A DNA stretch of 64,000 nucleotides, taken from Rhodanobacter sp. FDAARGOS 1247. GTDB lineage: Bacteria; Pseudomonadota; Gammaproteobacteria; Xanthomonadales; Rhodanobacteraceae. The translations under genes and the position numbers were made by a program. Below, piece after piece: positions 8,641-18,638 of the stretch. The stretch is from assembly GCF_016889805.1 (NCBI RefSeq), contig NZ_CP069535.1, positions 1,674,001 to 1,738,000 of the forward strand, written 5' to 3'. The notes below the pieces were generated by a model. The model saw only the letters and a list, made by a program, of their open reading frames with translations. It was not told where the DNA came from and made no database searches. Every line of letters begins with the position of its first letter. Position 1 is the stretch's first letter.

Positions 8641-11112
8641 ATGGCCAAGAACGCCCCCCTTCCTGCTGCGCTGGACGCTCTGCCGGTATTGCCGTTGCGT
8701 GATGTCGTGGTTTACCCGCACATGGTGATCCCGCTGTTTGTCGGTCGCGACAAATCCATGCGTGCGCTGGAGCGCGCCATGGAGGGCGAGCGGCAGATCC
8801 TGCTGGTTGCGCAGAAGAGCCCGGACATCGACGATCCGGAAATTTCCGACCTGCACCAGATCGGTACGCTGGCCGGCGTGCTGCAACTGCTGAAGCTGCC
8901 CGATGGCACGGTGAAGGTGCTGGTCGAAGGCCAGTCGCGCGTGTCGGTCGAGGACTTCAAGGAACGGGACGGCATGCTGACCGCGCGTTCGCGCGTGATC
9001 GAGCCGGTCTACAACGCGAAGGAGCGCGAGCTCGACGTGGTTTCGCGCACGCTGATCTCGCTGTTCGAGCAACTGGTCAAGCAAAGCCGCAAGCTGCCGC
9101 CGGAAGTGCTGGCCAGCCTGTCCGGCGTCGACGATCCCTCGCGGGTCGCCGATTCCATCGCCGCGCATCTGTCCGTGCGCATGGCGGACAAGCAGAAGGT
9201 GCTGGAGACCGCGGACGTCGGTCAGCGGCTGGAGCTGCTGATCGGCCTGGTCGACGGCGAGATGGACCTGCAGCAGGTGGAGAAGCGCATCCGCGGCCGC
9301 GTGAAGTCGCAGATGGAGAAGAGCCAGCGCGAGTATTACCTCAACGAGCAGATGAAGGCGATCCAGAAGGAGCTGGGCGACAGCGAGGATGGCCCCAACG
9401 AAGTCGAGGAGCTGCAGAAGAAGATCGAGGGCTCGGGCATGCCCAAGCCGGTGCTGGCCAAGGCGCGGCAGGAGTTCAACAAGCTCAAGCAGATGTCGCC
9501 GATGTCGGCCGAGGCCACCGTGGTGCGCAACTACCTCGACTGGCTGGTCGGCGTGCCGTGGAAGAAGCGCAGCAAGGTGCGCAAGGACCTGCAGCTGGCC
9601 CAGGAAGTGCTGGATGCCGATCACTTCGGCCTGGAGAAGGTCAAGGAACGGATCCTCGAGTATCTCGCCGTGCAGCAGCGCGTGTCGGTCATGAAGGGGC
9701 CGATCCTGTGCCTGGTCGGACCGCCGGGCGTGGGCAAGACGTCGCTGGGCCAGTCGATCGCCAAGGCCACCAACCGGAAGTTCGTCCGCATGAGCCTGGG
9801 CGGCGTGCGTGACGAGGCCGAGATCCGCGGGCACCGGCGCACCTATATCGGCTCGATGCCCGGCCGCATCGTGCAGAACATCAACAAGGTCGGCGCGAAG
9901 AACCCGCTGTTCGTGCTGGACGAGATCGACAAGATGTCGATGGATTTCCGTGGCGATCCGTCCTCGGCGCTGCTTGAGGTGCTCGACCCGGAACAGAACC
10001 ACGCGTTCAACGACCACTATCTCGAAGTGGACCTGGACCTGTCCGAGGTGATGTGGATCGCCACCGCCAATTCGCTGAACATTCCCGGCCCATTGCTCGA
10101 TCGCATGGAGGTCATTCGCATCCCCGGCTATACCGAGGACGAGAAGCTCGGCATCGCGCAGAAGTACCTGCTGGCCAAGCAGTTGAAGGCGAACGGCCTG
10201 AAGCCCGAGGAACTCAGCGTCACCGAGGAAGCGCTGCGCGACATCGTGCGCTACTACACGCGCGAGTCGGGCGTGCGCAACCTGGAGCGCGAGGTTTCCA
10301 AGATCTGCCGCAAGGTGGTCAAGGAACTGACGCTGGGGCAGGTCAGGAAAACCAAGGCCAAGCCAGCGGCCAGGACCGCCAAGGGCAAGGCGAAGGCTGC
10401 TCCGGACAAGGTCAAGGTGACATCGGAAAACCTCGACCACTACCTGGGCGTGCGCCGGTTCGATTTCGGTCGCAAGGAATTGCAGAACGAAGTGGGGCTG
10501 GTCACCGGCCTGGCCTGGACCCAGGTCGGTGGCGAGCTGCTCAGCATCGAAGCCTCGGTGGTGGCGGGCAAGGGCCGGCTGGTGCACACCGGCCAGCTCG
10601 GCGACGTCATGAAGGAGTCGATCCAGGCCGCCTTGTCCGTGGTGCGCGCCCGCGCCGACCAGCTCGGCATCGACCCGGAGTTCCACCAGAAGCTCGACGT
10701 GCACATCCATGTGCCGGAAGGCGCCACGCCGAAGGACGGTCCCAGTGCGGGCATCGCGATGTGCACGGCGCTGGTGTCGGTGTTGACCCGGGTGCCGGTG
10801 CGCTCTGAAGTCGCGATGACCGGCGAAATCACCTTGCGTGGCCGGGTGCTGCCGATCGGCGGGCTGAAGGAGAAGCTGCTCGCGGCGCACCGTGGCGGCA
10901 TCACCACGGTGATCATCCCCGAGGACAACAAGAAGGATCTTGCCGACATGCCGGCCAACATCACCTCGTCCATGCAGATCCATCCGGTGCGCTGGATCGA
11001 CGAGGTGCTGGACATCGCGCTGGAGCGCCCGTTGCAGCCAAGCACGGCAAAGGCTGATGCTCCCGCAGCCGTTTCCGGCGATTCGACGGAAGCCCATTCG
11101 CTGACGCATTAG
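8641..11112 (+). CDS. lon: ATP-dependent endopeptidase Lon
   Basis: An AAA+ serine protease that degrades misfolded and regulatory proteins. It is 823 aa. The LonN substrate-binding domain spans about 12-205 ([20 protein letters not shown]), a coiled helical segment follows, then the AAA+ module with GPPGVGKT near 360 and Walker [10 protein letters not shown] near 427. The protease domain carries the Ser-Lys dyad S702 (KDGPSAG) and K745 (GLKEK). A lysine/alanine-rich linker near residues 563-590 ([10 protein letters not shown] and onward) between the ATPase and protease parts is longer than in E. coli Lon. It has its own terminator, and HU follows, as in many gammaproteobacteria. Confidence 0.97.
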   Translation: MAKNAPLPAALDALPVLPLRDVVVYPHMVIPLFVGRDKSMRALERAMEGERQILLVAQKSPDIDDPEISDLHQIGTLAGVLQLLKLPDGTVKVLVEGQSRVSVEDFKERDGMLTARSRVIEPVYNAKERELDVVSRTLISLFEQLVKQSRKLPPEVLASLSGVDDPSRVADSIAAHLSVRMADKQKVLETADVGQRLELLIGLVDGEMDLQQVEKRIRGRVKSQMEKSQREYYLNEQMKAIQKELGDSEDGPNEVEELQKKIEGSGMPKPVLAKARQEFNKLKQMSPMSAEATVVRNYLDWLVGVPWKKRSKVRKDLQLAQEVLDADHFGLEKVKERILEYLAVQQRVSVMKGPILCLVGPPGVGKTSLGQSIAKATNRKFVRMSLGGVRDEAEIRGHRRTYIGSMPGRIVQNINKVGAKNPLFVLDEIDKMSMDFRGDPSSALLEVLDPEQNHAFNDHYLEVDLDLSEVMWIATANSLNIPGPLLDRMEVIRIPGYTEDEKLGIAQKYLLAKQLKANGLKPEELSVTEEALRDIVRYYTRESGVRNLEREVSKICRKVVKELTLGQVRKTKAKPAARTAKGKAKAAPDKVKVTSENLDHYLGVRRFDFGRKELQNEVGLVTGLAWTQVGGELLSIEASVVAGKGRLVHTGQLGDVMKESIQAALSVVRARADQLGIDPEFHQKLDVHIHVPEGATPKDGPSAGIAMCTALVSVLTRVPVRSEVAMTGEITLRGRVLPIGGLKEKLLAAHRGGITTVIIPEDNKKDLADMPANITSSMQIHPVRWIDEVLDIALERPLQPSTAKADAPAAVSGDSTEAHSLTH

Positions 11113-11135
11113 GTTTCTGCGTCGGCCAGATGGAG

Positions 11136-11165
11136 GAACGCCACGCTCGCGCGTGGCGTTCTTTT
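11136..11165 (+). terminator. Rho-independent terminator after lon
   Basis: A perfect 11-bp stem GAACGCCACGC/GCGTGGCGTTC with a TCGC loop, followed by TTTT. Confidence 0.88.
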
Positions 11166-11270
11166 GCGTGTTCGCCACCGTTCGGCGAAGTTCGCCCTAG
11201 TCGTTCGGTACTTGTTTTGCAAGCAGATCGACAACGGCCAGATCTGGCGAAAACGTTGCTGTGGCTTGTG

Positions 11271-11300
11271 TTGCGCCTTCCTGCAACGCACTGGTATAAA
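11271..11300 (+). promoter_or_regulatory. Sigma-70 promoter of hupB
   Basis: TTGCGC at 11271-11276 and TATAAA at 11295-11300 are 18 nt apart. The site lies about 145 nt before the hupB start, in the otherwise gene-free 11166-11445 interval. Confidence 0.55.
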
Positions 11301-11445
11301 GGCGCTACCGCAGTCCCGGCGTTGTTCATCAGCGCAGCGATGCGGGGTTGCGTCATGGCATCCTGCGAGCCAACCATCCATGCCGGCGCTGTCGGGTTCT
11401 CTGGAACGACCGCGCCGACGAAATCCGAACGAGGGAGTTTTCTCA

Positions 11446-11718
11446 ATGAATAAAACCGATCTGATCAATGCCATTGCCGAGAAGGCCGAGTTGACCAAGG
11501 CCGACGCTGGCCGCGCTCTGGAAGCCTTTTTCGAGACCGTGCAAAAGTCGTTGAAGAAGGGTGAGGACGTTTCGGTTGTCGGCTTTGGCACGTTCACCGT
11601 GCGCAAGCGCGCTGCCCGCACCGGCCGCAACCCGCGGACCAACGAAGCGATCAAGATCAAGGCGTCGAAAGTGCCCGCGTTCAAGGCTGGCAAGACGTTG
11701 AAGGATGCCCTAAACTAA
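11446..11718 (+). CDS. hupB: DNA-binding protein HU, beta type
   Basis: A 90-aa nucleoid protein that bends DNA as a dimer. The whole sequence fits the HU fold: [19 protein letters not shown] at the start, the signature [18 protein letters not shown] carrying the DNA-contacting arm, and a C-terminal helix ending KTLKDALN. The ATG follows GAGGGAG at good spacing; the longer reading frame upstream is unconserved. Two tRNA genes follow 19 nt after the stop with no terminator between, so HU mRNA and the tRNAs are probably co-transcribed. Confidence 0.97.
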   Translation: MNKTDLINAIAEKAELTKADAGRALEAFFETVQKSLKKGEDVSVVGFGTFTVRKRAARTGRNPRTNEAIKIKASKVPAFKAGKTLKDALN

Positions 11719-11737
11719 GCGGCTGACGCTTGGTTTC

Positions 11738-11812
<75 letters not shown>

Positions 11813-11822
11813 GAAAAAATGC

Positions 11823-11899
11823 GGAGTGGTAGTTCAGTTGGTTAGAATGCTGGCCTGTCACGCCGGAGGTCGCGGGTTCGAGTCCCGTCCACTCCGCCA
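11823..11899 (+). tRNA. tRNA-Asp (GUC)
   Basis: 77 nt with encoded CCA. The anticodon GTC sits in CCTGTCACG and the acceptor GGAGTGG pairs with CCACTCC. It lies 10 nt after tRNA-Val. An identical copy is on the other strand at 31530-31606. Confidence 0.95.
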
Positions 11900-11907
11900 C
11901 AGTTCGC

Positions 11908-11930
11908 AAGGGCGCCCGTGTGGCGCCCTT
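11908..11930 (+). terminator. Terminator hairpin after tRNA-Asp
   Basis: A perfect 9-bp stem AAGGGCGCC/GGCGCCCTT with loop CGTGT. A weak T tract (GTCATTT) follows. Confidence 0.65.
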
Positions 11931-12038
11931 GTCATTTGAGCGGTTCGTTCGCGTCCGGCAACACCGGGCGGCGCGGGCCGGTTTGCTGACCTGAGCCATG
12001 CGCGTCATGCGCTTTCACCATCTTGCGGGAAGATTTCG

Positions 12039-13940
12039 ATGCTGCAGGCAATGCGTAACAAGATGCATGGATGGCCGTCCATCATCCTTCTGGGGGTTTG
12101 CGTCTTTGCGATGTCGCTGTTCGGCATGGAGAGTTACTTCATATCGCACGACGAAGCCTACGTGGCCAAGGTCGGCAAGCACGAGATCGACCAGCGCGCG
12201 TTCCAGGACCGCGTGAACCAGGTGCGTCAGCAGCAGGTCGCCCAGCAGGGCGAGCAATTCGATTCCAGCTCGTTCGAGAAGCCCGAGACCAAGTTGCGCA
12301 TCCTCGACGGCATGGTCGACGAACAGCTGTTGCAGCAGGCCAATGAGGATTGGGGGCTGCGGGTATCCGACCTGGCGATGCGCGACTACATCGCTTCCAT
12401 TCCCGCGTTCCAGGTCAACGGCAAGTTCGACGGAACCAGCTATCAGGCCTGGCTGACCAGCCAGTACAAGACGCCGGAAATGTTCGAGCGGGAAATTCGT
12501 TCGTCGCTGGCGATCCAGTTGCTGCCCTCGGCGATCAACGCCAGCACCATCGTCAGCGATGCCCGCCTCGACCAGTTCCTGAAACTGCAGGCCCAGCGAC
12601 GTGACCTGCGTTACTTCGTGTTGCAGCGCCCGACGCTGGAAAACAGCACGGTGAGCGACGCCGAGATCGAGGCCTGGTACAGGTCGCATCAGGCCGATTA
12701 CATGAAGCCCGAGACGGTCTCGGTGAAGTACATCGAAGTGGTCGGTGCCGACCTGCCTCTGATCGCCGAGCCCAGCGATGAGGATCTGCGCAAGCGCTAT
12801 GCCAGCGAGAAGCAGCGTTTCGTGCAGCCGGAACAGCGCCTGGTTTCCCATATCCTGATCAACGTGCCGGCCAACGCCACGCCGGAGCAGCAGAAGGAAG
12901 CGCTGGCCAAGGCCGACAAGATCGCCGCGGAGGCGACCCCCGCCGATTTTGCCAAGCTGGCCCAGCAGGATTCGCAGGACCTGGGTTCGCGCCGTCTGGG
13001 TGGCGATCTGGGCTGGCTCGAGAAGGGCGTCACCAACGAAGCCTTCGATTCGGCGTTGTTCGCATTGCAGAAGGGGCAGATTTCCAAGCCGGTGCTGTCG
13101 ACCGACGGTTACCACATCATCTGGTTGCGCGATGTGCGCAGCGGCCAGTCGAAGCCGTTCGAGGAAGTGCGCGACCAGCTGGTCAAGGAAGCGACGGCGG
13201 CCGATCGCGACCGCAACTACAACGATGTCGCGGGCAAGATGTCCGACAACACCTACCAGAATCCCTCTTCGCTGGAGCCTGCCTCGGTGGCGCTGAAGCT
13301 GCCGATCAAGACCACGGCGCTGTTTTCGCGCCAGGGCGGCGAAGGCGTGACGGCGAATCCGAAGGTGATCGCTGCGGCCTTCAGTGACGACGTGCTGGTG
13401 CAGGGAAACAATTCGGCCCTGATCGATCTGGGCAACAACCATTCCCTGGTGTTGCATGTCGACCAGCACGTTGCGGCTGCGGCCAAGCCGCTGGCCGAAG
13501 TGCGCGCCGACGTGCAGCAGAAGATTCTCGATGAGCGCATGGCTGCCGTCGAGAAGAAGCAGGCCGACGAGGCCCTGGCGCGCCTGCACAAGGGCGAGGC
13601 GATGGATGCGGTGGCCAAGTCGCTTGGCGCGACCGTCACGACGGTGAGTGAGGCGGTTCGGCATGCCCAGGTGCCCGCGCCCCTGCTGACCCGGGCCTTC
13701 CTGATGCCGCATCCGGTGGACAACAAGCCGCAGTTTGCCGCGGTCGACATGCTGGATGGCAACTATGCCCTGCTGGCGGTGGACAAGGTGCAGGACGGCG
13801 ATCTGACCAAGCTGCTGCCGGAGCAGCGCGAGTCGCTGCGCCAGCAGATGGCGCAGGCTTATGGTTACGAGGCTGCCCGCGAACTGATCGACCACCTCAA
13901 GGCGAAAACCGAGATCAAGATCAACAAGCAGAGGCTGTAG
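12039..13940 (+). CDS. ppiD: PpiD-like periplasmic foldase (SurA_N and PpiC domains)
   Basis: An inner-membrane-anchored periplasmic chaperone that helps newly exported proteins fold. It is 633 aa (E. coli PpiD 623). A single N-terminal transmembrane segment lies near residues 12-31 (PSIILLGVCVFAMSLFGM). A SurA-N-like chaperone region covers about 35-220, a parvulin PpiC domain about 262-360 (VSHILINV through DGYHIIWLRD), and a further chaperone-like region follows. The ATG at 12039 has GGGAAG upstream. The position after hupB matches E. coli hupB-ppiD. The parvulin domain may be catalytically weak, as in E. coli PpiD. Confidence 0.9.
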   Translation: MLQAMRNKMHGWPSIILLGVCVFAMSLFGMESYFISHDEAYVAKVGKHEIDQRAFQDRVNQVRQQQVAQQGEQFDSSSFEKPETKLRILDGMVDEQLLQQANEDWGLRVSDLAMRDYIASIPAFQVNGKFDGTSYQAWLTSQYKTPEMFEREIRSSLAIQLLPSAINASTIVSDARLDQFLKLQAQRRDLRYFVLQRPTLENSTVSDAEIEAWYRSHQADYMKPETVSVKYIEVVGADLPLIAEPSDEDLRKRYASEKQRFVQPEQRLVSHILINVPANATPEQQKEALAKADKIAAEATPADFAKLAQQDSQDLGSRRLGGDLGWLEKGVTNEAFDSALFALQKGQISKPVLSTDGYHIIWLRDVRSGQSKPFEEVRDQLVKEATAADRDRNYNDVAGKMSDNTYQNPSSLEPASVALKLPIKTTALFSRQGGEGVTANPKVIAAAFSDDVLVQGNNSALIDLGNNHSLVLHVDQHVAAAAKPLAEVRADVQQKILDERMAAVEKKQADEALARLHKGEAMDAVAKSLGATVTTVSEAVRHAQVPAPLLTRAFLMPHPVDNKPQFAAVDMLDGNYALLAVDKVQDGDLTKLLPEQRESLRQQMAQAYGYEAARELIDHLKAKTEIKINKQRL

Positions 13941-13968
13941 GCACCGGCGGTCCTGCATCGCTTGAAAG

Positions 13969-13994
13969 AAAAGGACGACCTCGGTCGTCCTTTT
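13969..13994. terminator. Bidirectional terminator between ppiD and mltD
   Basis: The 12-bp stem AAAAGGACGACC/GGTCGTCCTTTT carries a T tract on each strand and separates two convergent genes. Confidence 0.88.
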
Positions 13995-14045
13995 CTTGTT
14001 CCGGCCGAGTCGGTCCCTGCCCGGGCAGGCCGGTCCGCGATGGCG

Positions 14046-15245
14046 TCAGTTCGGTGCGCTGATCTGCAGTGTCTGACCGGGCTTCAGCGAGTGCTTGCCG
14101 AGATGGTTCCAGCGCTTGAGCTGATCCACGCTGACCGCGTAGGTGCGGGCGATCTGCCACAGGCTGTCGCCGCGCTTGACGGTATGTATCCGGCGCTTGC
14201 TTTCGTCGCTGGTGGAGCTGGTCGCCGGGGTATCGGCTGCCGTCGCCTGCAGCAGGCCGTTGTCGTCGTTGCTGTCGGCAAGCTCAGGCAGGGCGTCGTT
14301 GAACCGGCGGGCGTGTGCCGCGGGCATCATGAGATAGGAGGCGGCTGCGGTGTCGATCGTGTTGCTGCCAAACGCCCCGTTCAGTCGCTTCAGTGCGTCC
14401 AGCGTCATGCCGGCGCGATCGGCGGCCTGCGCCATCGACATCGCGTGCGGCACATCGGCCTGTACCAGATGCTGCTCGCCGGGCAAGGTCGGCAAGCTGA
14501 CGTTGAAACGGTCCGGCTCGCGCACGACACAGGCGATCGCCAGCAATTTGGTCAGGTGTTCGCGGGTCACCTTGCGCACGGGCAGCGTGGGAATGGTCGG
14601 CTGGTCGGGTGGCGCGCCATGCAGCCTGATGGCCTTGCGGATGGCGAACTCGCCCGCGTTGTACGCATAGTCGACCGTTCGCCAGTCACCGAACTGCTTG
14701 TGATACTGCTCCAGCAGTTTCATCACGGCATTGGCCGAGGCCGGCACGTCGAGGCGGCCGTCGTAGTGGCGGTCCACGCGCAGCCCCAGTGATCCGGCGG
14801 TGACCGGCATCAGCTGCCACATGCCGGCGGGCCGGTGCTTGCGCGCGGCGATCGGCCGGAAATGGCTTTCCACCCATGGCAGCAACACGAACTCGCCGGC
14901 CACGTCATAGTCTTCGGCGACTTTCTGCACGTAGACCAGGCGTGGCAACACCGCTTGCAACTGGCTCTCGAATTGTTTCGGGTGGCGCGTGTATCGCCTG
15001 GCCCATCCCAGCACGGCCGGGTCGGCGTCGCAGCCCGGCATCGCAAAACTCCCGCGCAGTCGCGTCCAGACATCGGTGCCTGCCGTCTGTGCAGCGGGTG
15101 ATTCGATGTCCGGTACCGGTGCCACTGGTGCAGGCACGGGGGAGGGGATTTCGACGGGACCGGCAGCTGGCCGCAATGGTGCGTTGGCACATGCCGCCAA
15201 CAGTGCGCAGAGGGCCGCCGGCAGGATTCGGATGGCCAGCTTCAT
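14046..15245 (-). CDS. mltD: Membrane-bound lytic murein transglycosylase D-like lipoprotein with LysM
   Basis: Cleaves peptidoglycan glycan strands to anhydromuropeptides. It is 399 aa. The N-terminus is a lipoprotein signal ending LLAAC with C19 as the lipidation site. A proline-rich linker follows, then the lysozyme-like SLT domain with catalytic E126 in LPWVESHF and the motifs GMWQLMP and YNAGE. One C-terminal LysM domain (about 350-393, VKRGDSLWQIA) binds peptidoglycan; E. coli MltD (452 aa) has two. The start overlaps the gloB stop by 4 nt, so translation is coupled. The gloB-mltD linkage is conserved in E. coli. Confidence 0.93.
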   Translation of the reverse strand: MKLAIRILPAALCALLAACANAPLRPAAGPVEIPSPVPAPVAPVPDIESPAAQTAGTDVWTRLRGSFAMPGCDADPAVLGWARRYTRHPKQFESQLQAVLPRLVYVQKVAEDYDVAGEFVLLPWVESHFRPIAARKHRPAGMWQLMPVTAGSLGLRVDRHYDGRLDVPASANAVMKLLEQYHKQFGDWRTVDYAYNAGEFAIRKAIRLHGAPPDQPTIPTLPVRKVTREHLTKLLAIACVVREPDRFNVSLPTLPGEQHLVQADVPHAMSMAQAADRAGMTLDALKRLNGAFGSNTIDTAAASYLMMPAAHARRFNDALPELADSNDDNGLLQATAADTPATSSTSDESKRRIHTVKRGDSLWQIARTYAVSVDQLKRWNHLGKHSLKPGQTLQISAPN

Positions 15246-16006
15246 GCGCGAAAATCGTCCTTGGCGCGACGCAGGGCGGCGAAACGCGCCACGCGATCTT
15301 CGCCGCTGCCTTGCTGCCGTGCCCAGTCAACGACACCGGCGGTGTCGACGCGCAGAAAGGGGTTGCAGGCCAGTTCGTTGCGAAGCGGAACCGGCAGGGT
15401 GGGACGGGAGCTTTCGCGCAGACTGGCCACGTCCCGCAGTCGCCTGGCCAGGTCCGCGTTGGCGGGCTCGACGGTCGACGCGAATCGCCCGTTCGCCGCG
15501 GTGTATTCGTGCCCGGCACAGACCAGCGTGTCGGCGGGCAGTTGCGCCAGGCGATCCAGCGAGGCAAGCATCTGCGCCGGCGTGCCTTCGAACAGGCGGC
15601 CGCAGCCCATGCTGAACAGGGTGTCGCCGCAAAACAGCAGGCCGGCTCCCACGAAGGCGATATGGCTGAGGGTATGCCCCGGAACCGCGATGACGTCGAA
15701 ATGGATGGATGGCGCGGCCAGTTCGATGCGATCGCCATCGACCGCCGGCTGGAAAGGCTGCCCGATATCCGGGTGGACCGGGGCGTGGACAGGCACCTCG
15801 TGACGTGCACGCAGGGCGGACATCCCGCCGATGTGGTCGGGGTGATGATGGGTGAGCAAGATGGCGCGCAGCCGCAGCCCTCGCGTCCTCAGCGCCTGTT
15901 CCACGACGGCTGCGTCGCCCGGGTCGACGACGACGGCGTTCCCGTCGTCGTCATGCAACAGCCAGATGTAGTTGTCGGCCAGGGCCGGTAACGGAAGGAG
16001 ATGCAC
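15242..16006 (-). CDS. gloB: Hydroxyacylglutathione hydrolase (glyoxalase II)
   Basis: A metallo-beta-lactamase-fold thiolesterase that hydrolyses S-D-lactoylglutathione, the second step of methylglyoxal detoxification. It is 254 aa (E. coli 251). The binuclear metal motif THHHPDH occupies residues 52-58, further ligands lie in VPGHTLSH and FCGDTLFS, and the C-terminal region carries AGHEYT. The N-terminus MHLLPLPALADNYIWLL is typical. It is transcribed divergently from the methyltransferase-rnhA-dnaQ genes. The 249-bp gap before the methyltransferase contains no other gene. Confidence 0.95.
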   Translation of the reverse strand: MHLLPLPALADNYIWLLHDDDGNAVVVDPGDAAVVEQALRTRGLRLRAILLTHHHPDHIGGMSALRARHEVPVHAPVHPDIGQPFQPAVDGDRIELAAPSIHFDVIAVPGHTLSHIAFVGAGLLFCGDTLFSMGCGRLFEGTPAQMLASLDRLAQLPADTLVCAGHEYTAANGRFASTVEPANADLARRLRDVASLRESSRPTLPVPLRNELACNPFLRVDTAGVVDWARQQGSGEDRVARFAALRRAKDDFRA

Positions 16007-16255
16007 GAAGGGGATCCGCTGCGTTGGGAAAGCCCCCAGGGCGCGGGGACTTGCTGTGGAACGACAGACGCGGCCATCCCGGGCGCGCTTGAGGCGGTCG
16101 ACTATAAATTGACGCTACGGCGAACTCGTTAGGCTGGCGTTAAATGCCCGGTCGACCGTTCAGCTGTGTGCGGCAGTTCCGCTCGATGAGTGACCTGCTG
16201 AGTCATGGCAGCAACCGTTACACTGTGAAGAGCAATAGATGCCGGACCGGTTTGC

Positions 16256-16975
16256 ATGCAGCATCGCGATGACGAGGTCTACTCCAGCCCACCCATGCTT
16301 CGTTTGCTGGACGAGCAAAGCCAGGCACTGAAGCCCGGGCTGCGGCGTTGTGTCGGCACGCATGGCCTGCTGCTGGATGCATCCCCACGGTATCCCCGAC
16401 CGGCCTTGCCGTTGCTGGGTTGCTGGACCTCGCTGGCTGTGAGCGACGGTGGCTACGACGGTGATCTGCGTGCCAGGGCGGACGAACCGCTGCCTTTCGT
16501 CGACGATGCATTCGAGCTGGTGCTGGTGCGGCAGGCGCTGGAACTGGCATCGCATCCCGCCGCGTTGCTCGATGAACTCATTCGGGTGCTGGCGCCCGGC
16601 GGCACGCTGGCGTTGACCGGCGTGCATCCGCTGGGTTGCTGGTCGGCATGGCTGCATTGGCGCGCCCGCGGCAGGTCGCTGGCGCTGCAAATGCCGTGGC
16701 GCCTGCGCCACCGCCTTGAGCGCGAAGGTCTGCTGGTCGAGCGGGTGCTGCGGATCGGCAGCGTCTGGCCGGGCGCCGCCGTGGCGCGGCGCAGCCCTGC
16801 CAGCGTGTTCGGCGGAGGTTACCTGCTGCTGGCGCGAAAGCATCGGCGAGCGGTCACGCTGCTGCGCTCGCGCCCGCAACAGGTGCGGGTGCCGGCCAGC
16901 GGCCAGCTTTCCCCGGCGGCGCGCCGTGGCGCGTCGCTCCAGATTTTTTCAGGAACTGCAAAAGACGATGAGTGA
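16256..16975 (+). CDS. SAM-dependent methyltransferase-like protein (YafS-type position)
   Basis: A 239-aa class I methyltransferase-fold protein of unknown substrate. Recognisable parts are [19 protein letters not shown] near residues 79-97, which is motif IV-like, and [19 protein letters not shown] near 103-121. Motif I is degenerate: around residues 37-60 there is LLLDASP but no GxGxG loop, so SAM binding is uncertain. It occupies the same place as E. coli yafS between gloB and rnhA. The ATG at 16256 is the first plausible start; a later ATG at 16295 is possible. The end overlaps the rnhA start by 8 nt. Confidence 0.75.
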   Translation: MQHRDDEVYSSPPMLRLLDEQSQALKPGLRRCVGTHGLLLDASPRYPRPALPLLGCWTSLAVSDGGYDGDLRARADEPLPFVDDAFELVLVRQALELASHPAALLDELIRVLAPGGTLALTGVHPLGCWSAWLHWRARGRSLALQMPWRLRHRLEREGLLVERVLRIGSVWPGAAVARRSPASVFGGGYLLLARKHRRAVTLLRSRPQQVRVPASGQLSPAARRGASLQIFSGTAKDDE

Positions 16976-17411
16976 AGTGGAAGCCTTTACCGATGGTGCT
17001 TGTCTGGGCAACCCCGGACCCGGCGGCTGGGCCGCCCTGCTGCGTGCCAAGGGCAGCGAGCGCATGGTCGCCGGCGGCGAGCCGGCCACCACCAACAACC
17101 GGATGGAATTGATGGCGGCGATTGGCGCGCTGGAGACCCTGACCCGGCCCTGCCAGGTCGTCCTGACCACCGATTCCCGTTACGTGATGCAGGGCATCGA
17201 ACAATGGATGCCGAAGTGGCGTGCCAATGGCTGGCGCACCGCGGACAGGAAGCCGGTGAAGAACCAGGACCTGTGGCAACGCCTGTCCGATGCCGTCGGC
17301 GCCCATCAGGTGCGCTGGAAATGGGTGAAGGGCCACAACGGCCACGCCGAGAACGAACGGGTCGACCAGGCCGCGCGCGAGCAGGCCGAGTCGATGAAGG
17401 GCCGCGCATGA
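16968..17411 (+). CDS. rnhA: Ribonuclease HI
   Basis: Cleaves RNA in RNA-DNA hybrids during replication and R-loop removal. It is 147 aa (E. coli 155). The acidic catalytic residues are in [15 protein letters not shown] (D9), [16 protein letters not shown] and the final NERVDQAA; the handle region [15 protein letters not shown] is present. The start ATGAGTGA overlaps the methyltransferase stop, and its own stop overlaps the dnaQ start by 4 nt, so the three genes are translationally coupled. Confidence 0.96.
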   Translation: MSEVEAFTDGACLGNPGPGGWAALLRAKGSERMVAGGEPATTNNRMELMAAIGALETLTRPCQVVLTTDSRYVMQGIEQWMPKWRANGWRTADRKPVKNQDLWQRLSDAVGAHQVRWKWVKGHNGHAENERVDQAAREQAESMKGRA

Positions 17412-18112
17412 GGCAGATCGTCCTCGACACCGAAACGACCGGCCTCGAAGTCCGCCAGGGACACCGGCTGGTGGAAATCGCCTGTGTGGAAATGGTCGAG
17501 CGCCGGCTCACCGGTCGGCACTACCAGACCTACCTCAACCCGGACCGGGCCATCGACGAAGGCGCCCGCCTGGTCACCGGCATCGAGGACGAATTCCTGC
17601 TCGACAAGCCGCGTTTCCCCGAAGTGGTGGAGGAGTTCCTGGCCTTCATCGATGGCGCCGAACTGATCATCCACAACGCCAGTTTCGACATCGGCTTTCT
17701 CGATGCCGAGCTTGCCCGGCTGGACAACGGCGTCGGCAGGATCGGCGACCGCTGCACGGTGCTGGATACGCTGGCGATGGCCCGCGAGCGCTACCCCGGC
17801 CAGCGCAACAGCCTCGATGCGTTGTGCAAGCGCCTGGGCGTCGACAACTCCCGCCGCGACCTCCACGGCGGCCTGATCGACGCCCAGTTGCTGGCCGACG
17901 TCTATCTGGCGATGACGTCCGGGCAGGTGGCGTTCGACCTGGGTTTCGAAGGCGCCGCCGAGCAGCATGACGTGATGGTTGTGGCGCCGGTGGTGCTGCA
18001 TGCGCGGCCACGGGTCCTGCACGCATCGCCGGAAGAACTGGTCCTGCACGAGCAGAGGCTGGATGCGCTGGACAAGAGTGCGGGTGGGGTGAGTGTTTGG
18101 CGGACGGTTTGA
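17408..18112 (+). CDS. dnaQ: DNA polymerase III epsilon subunit, 3'-5' proofreading exonuclease
   Basis: The proofreading subunit of the replicative polymerase. It is 234 aa (E. coli 243). Exo I is D7/E9 in LDTETTGL, Exo II is [11 protein letters not shown], and Exo III is [14 protein letters not shown] with the conserved His and Asp. The C-terminal tail from about 185 is expected to bind the alpha subunit. The start overlaps rnhA by ATGA. In E. coli rnhA and dnaQ are divergent; here they are in line. Confidence 0.95.
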   Translation: MRQIVLDTETTGLEVRQGHRLVEIACVEMVERRLTGRHYQTYLNPDRAIDEGARLVTGIEDEFLLDKPRFPEVVEEFLAFIDGAELIIHNASFDIGFLDAELARLDNGVGRIGDRCTVLDTLAMARERYPGQRNSLDALCKRLGVDNSRRDLHGGLIDAQLLADVYLAMTSGQVAFDLGFEGAAEQHDVMVVAPVVLHARPRVLHASPEELVLHEQRLDALDKSAGGVSVWRTV

Positions 18113-18198
18113 TTGTCGAGCTTGATGGATTGGCTCTCGCGTTGCCGTTGTTGCTAACGCCTGCAGAGAATGGAATGCGGCGAGGCACTGGTGGGATT

Positions 18199-18222
18199 GT
18201 TCGGCCCATCCTTGGGCCGAAC
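18199..18222. repeat. Perfect 10-bp inverted repeat after dnaQ
   Basis: GTTCGGCCCA and TGGGCCGAAC flank a TCCT loop. No T tract follows. It may end dnaQ transcription with Rho or belong to the palindromic element beside it. Confidence 0.6.
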
Positions 18223-18295
18223 CCCTTCGCGCTGCGCGCTACGGGGCCAGCCTGCGGCTGTCCAACAAGCTCCTGGCAAATTTGTCGACGACGAA

Positions 18296-18360
18296 GGCAG
18301 GATGCCGTAGTCGAACATCGGCGTAGCCGATGGCCCGCAGGGCGAGGCGCAGGATGCGCC
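18296..18360. repeat. Cluster of three short perfect palindromes
   Basis: GGCA-GGA-TGCC-type repeat at 18296-18306, ATCGGC-GTA-GCCGAT at 18317-18331 and GGCGCA-GGA-TGCGCC at 18346-18360. The first and third share the core GCAGGATGC. The gene-free interval 18113-18437 contains no credible ORF; this looks like a non-coding palindromic element. Confidence 0.55.
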
Positions 18361-18397
18361 GAGTAACCCGGTGGGTTCTCACCCAGCCGTCACCATC

Positions 18398-18527
<130 letters not shown>

Positions 18528-18560
18528 GGTGCGTTGCATGGTGGCTCATGCGAGCCGGGA

Positions 18561-18589
18561 ATCATACGCGAGCGAACTTGCCGTGACAA
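18561..18589 (-). promoter_or_regulatory. Sigma-70 promoter of tRNA-Ser
   Basis: Read on the minus strand: TTGTCA, 17-nt spacer, TATGAT, about 30 nt before the tRNA 5' end. Confidence 0.75.
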
Positions 18590-18638
18590 CAACCTTGTCT
18601 TCCGGCATGCTGCTACGGCTCGCCTCCATTGAATACCC

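Noticed and set aside
8359..11178. 939-codon minus-strand ORF opposite lon
   Set aside because: His/Leu/Gln-rich product with no family features; lon on the plus strand has all catalytic motifs.
18574..18604. GAACTT near the PP2C gene as a third sigma-E promoter
   Set aside because: The only TCT-like -10 lies at the wrong spacing (18 nt) and reads TCTTC; the same bases are better explained by the tRNA-Ser promoter on the other strand.
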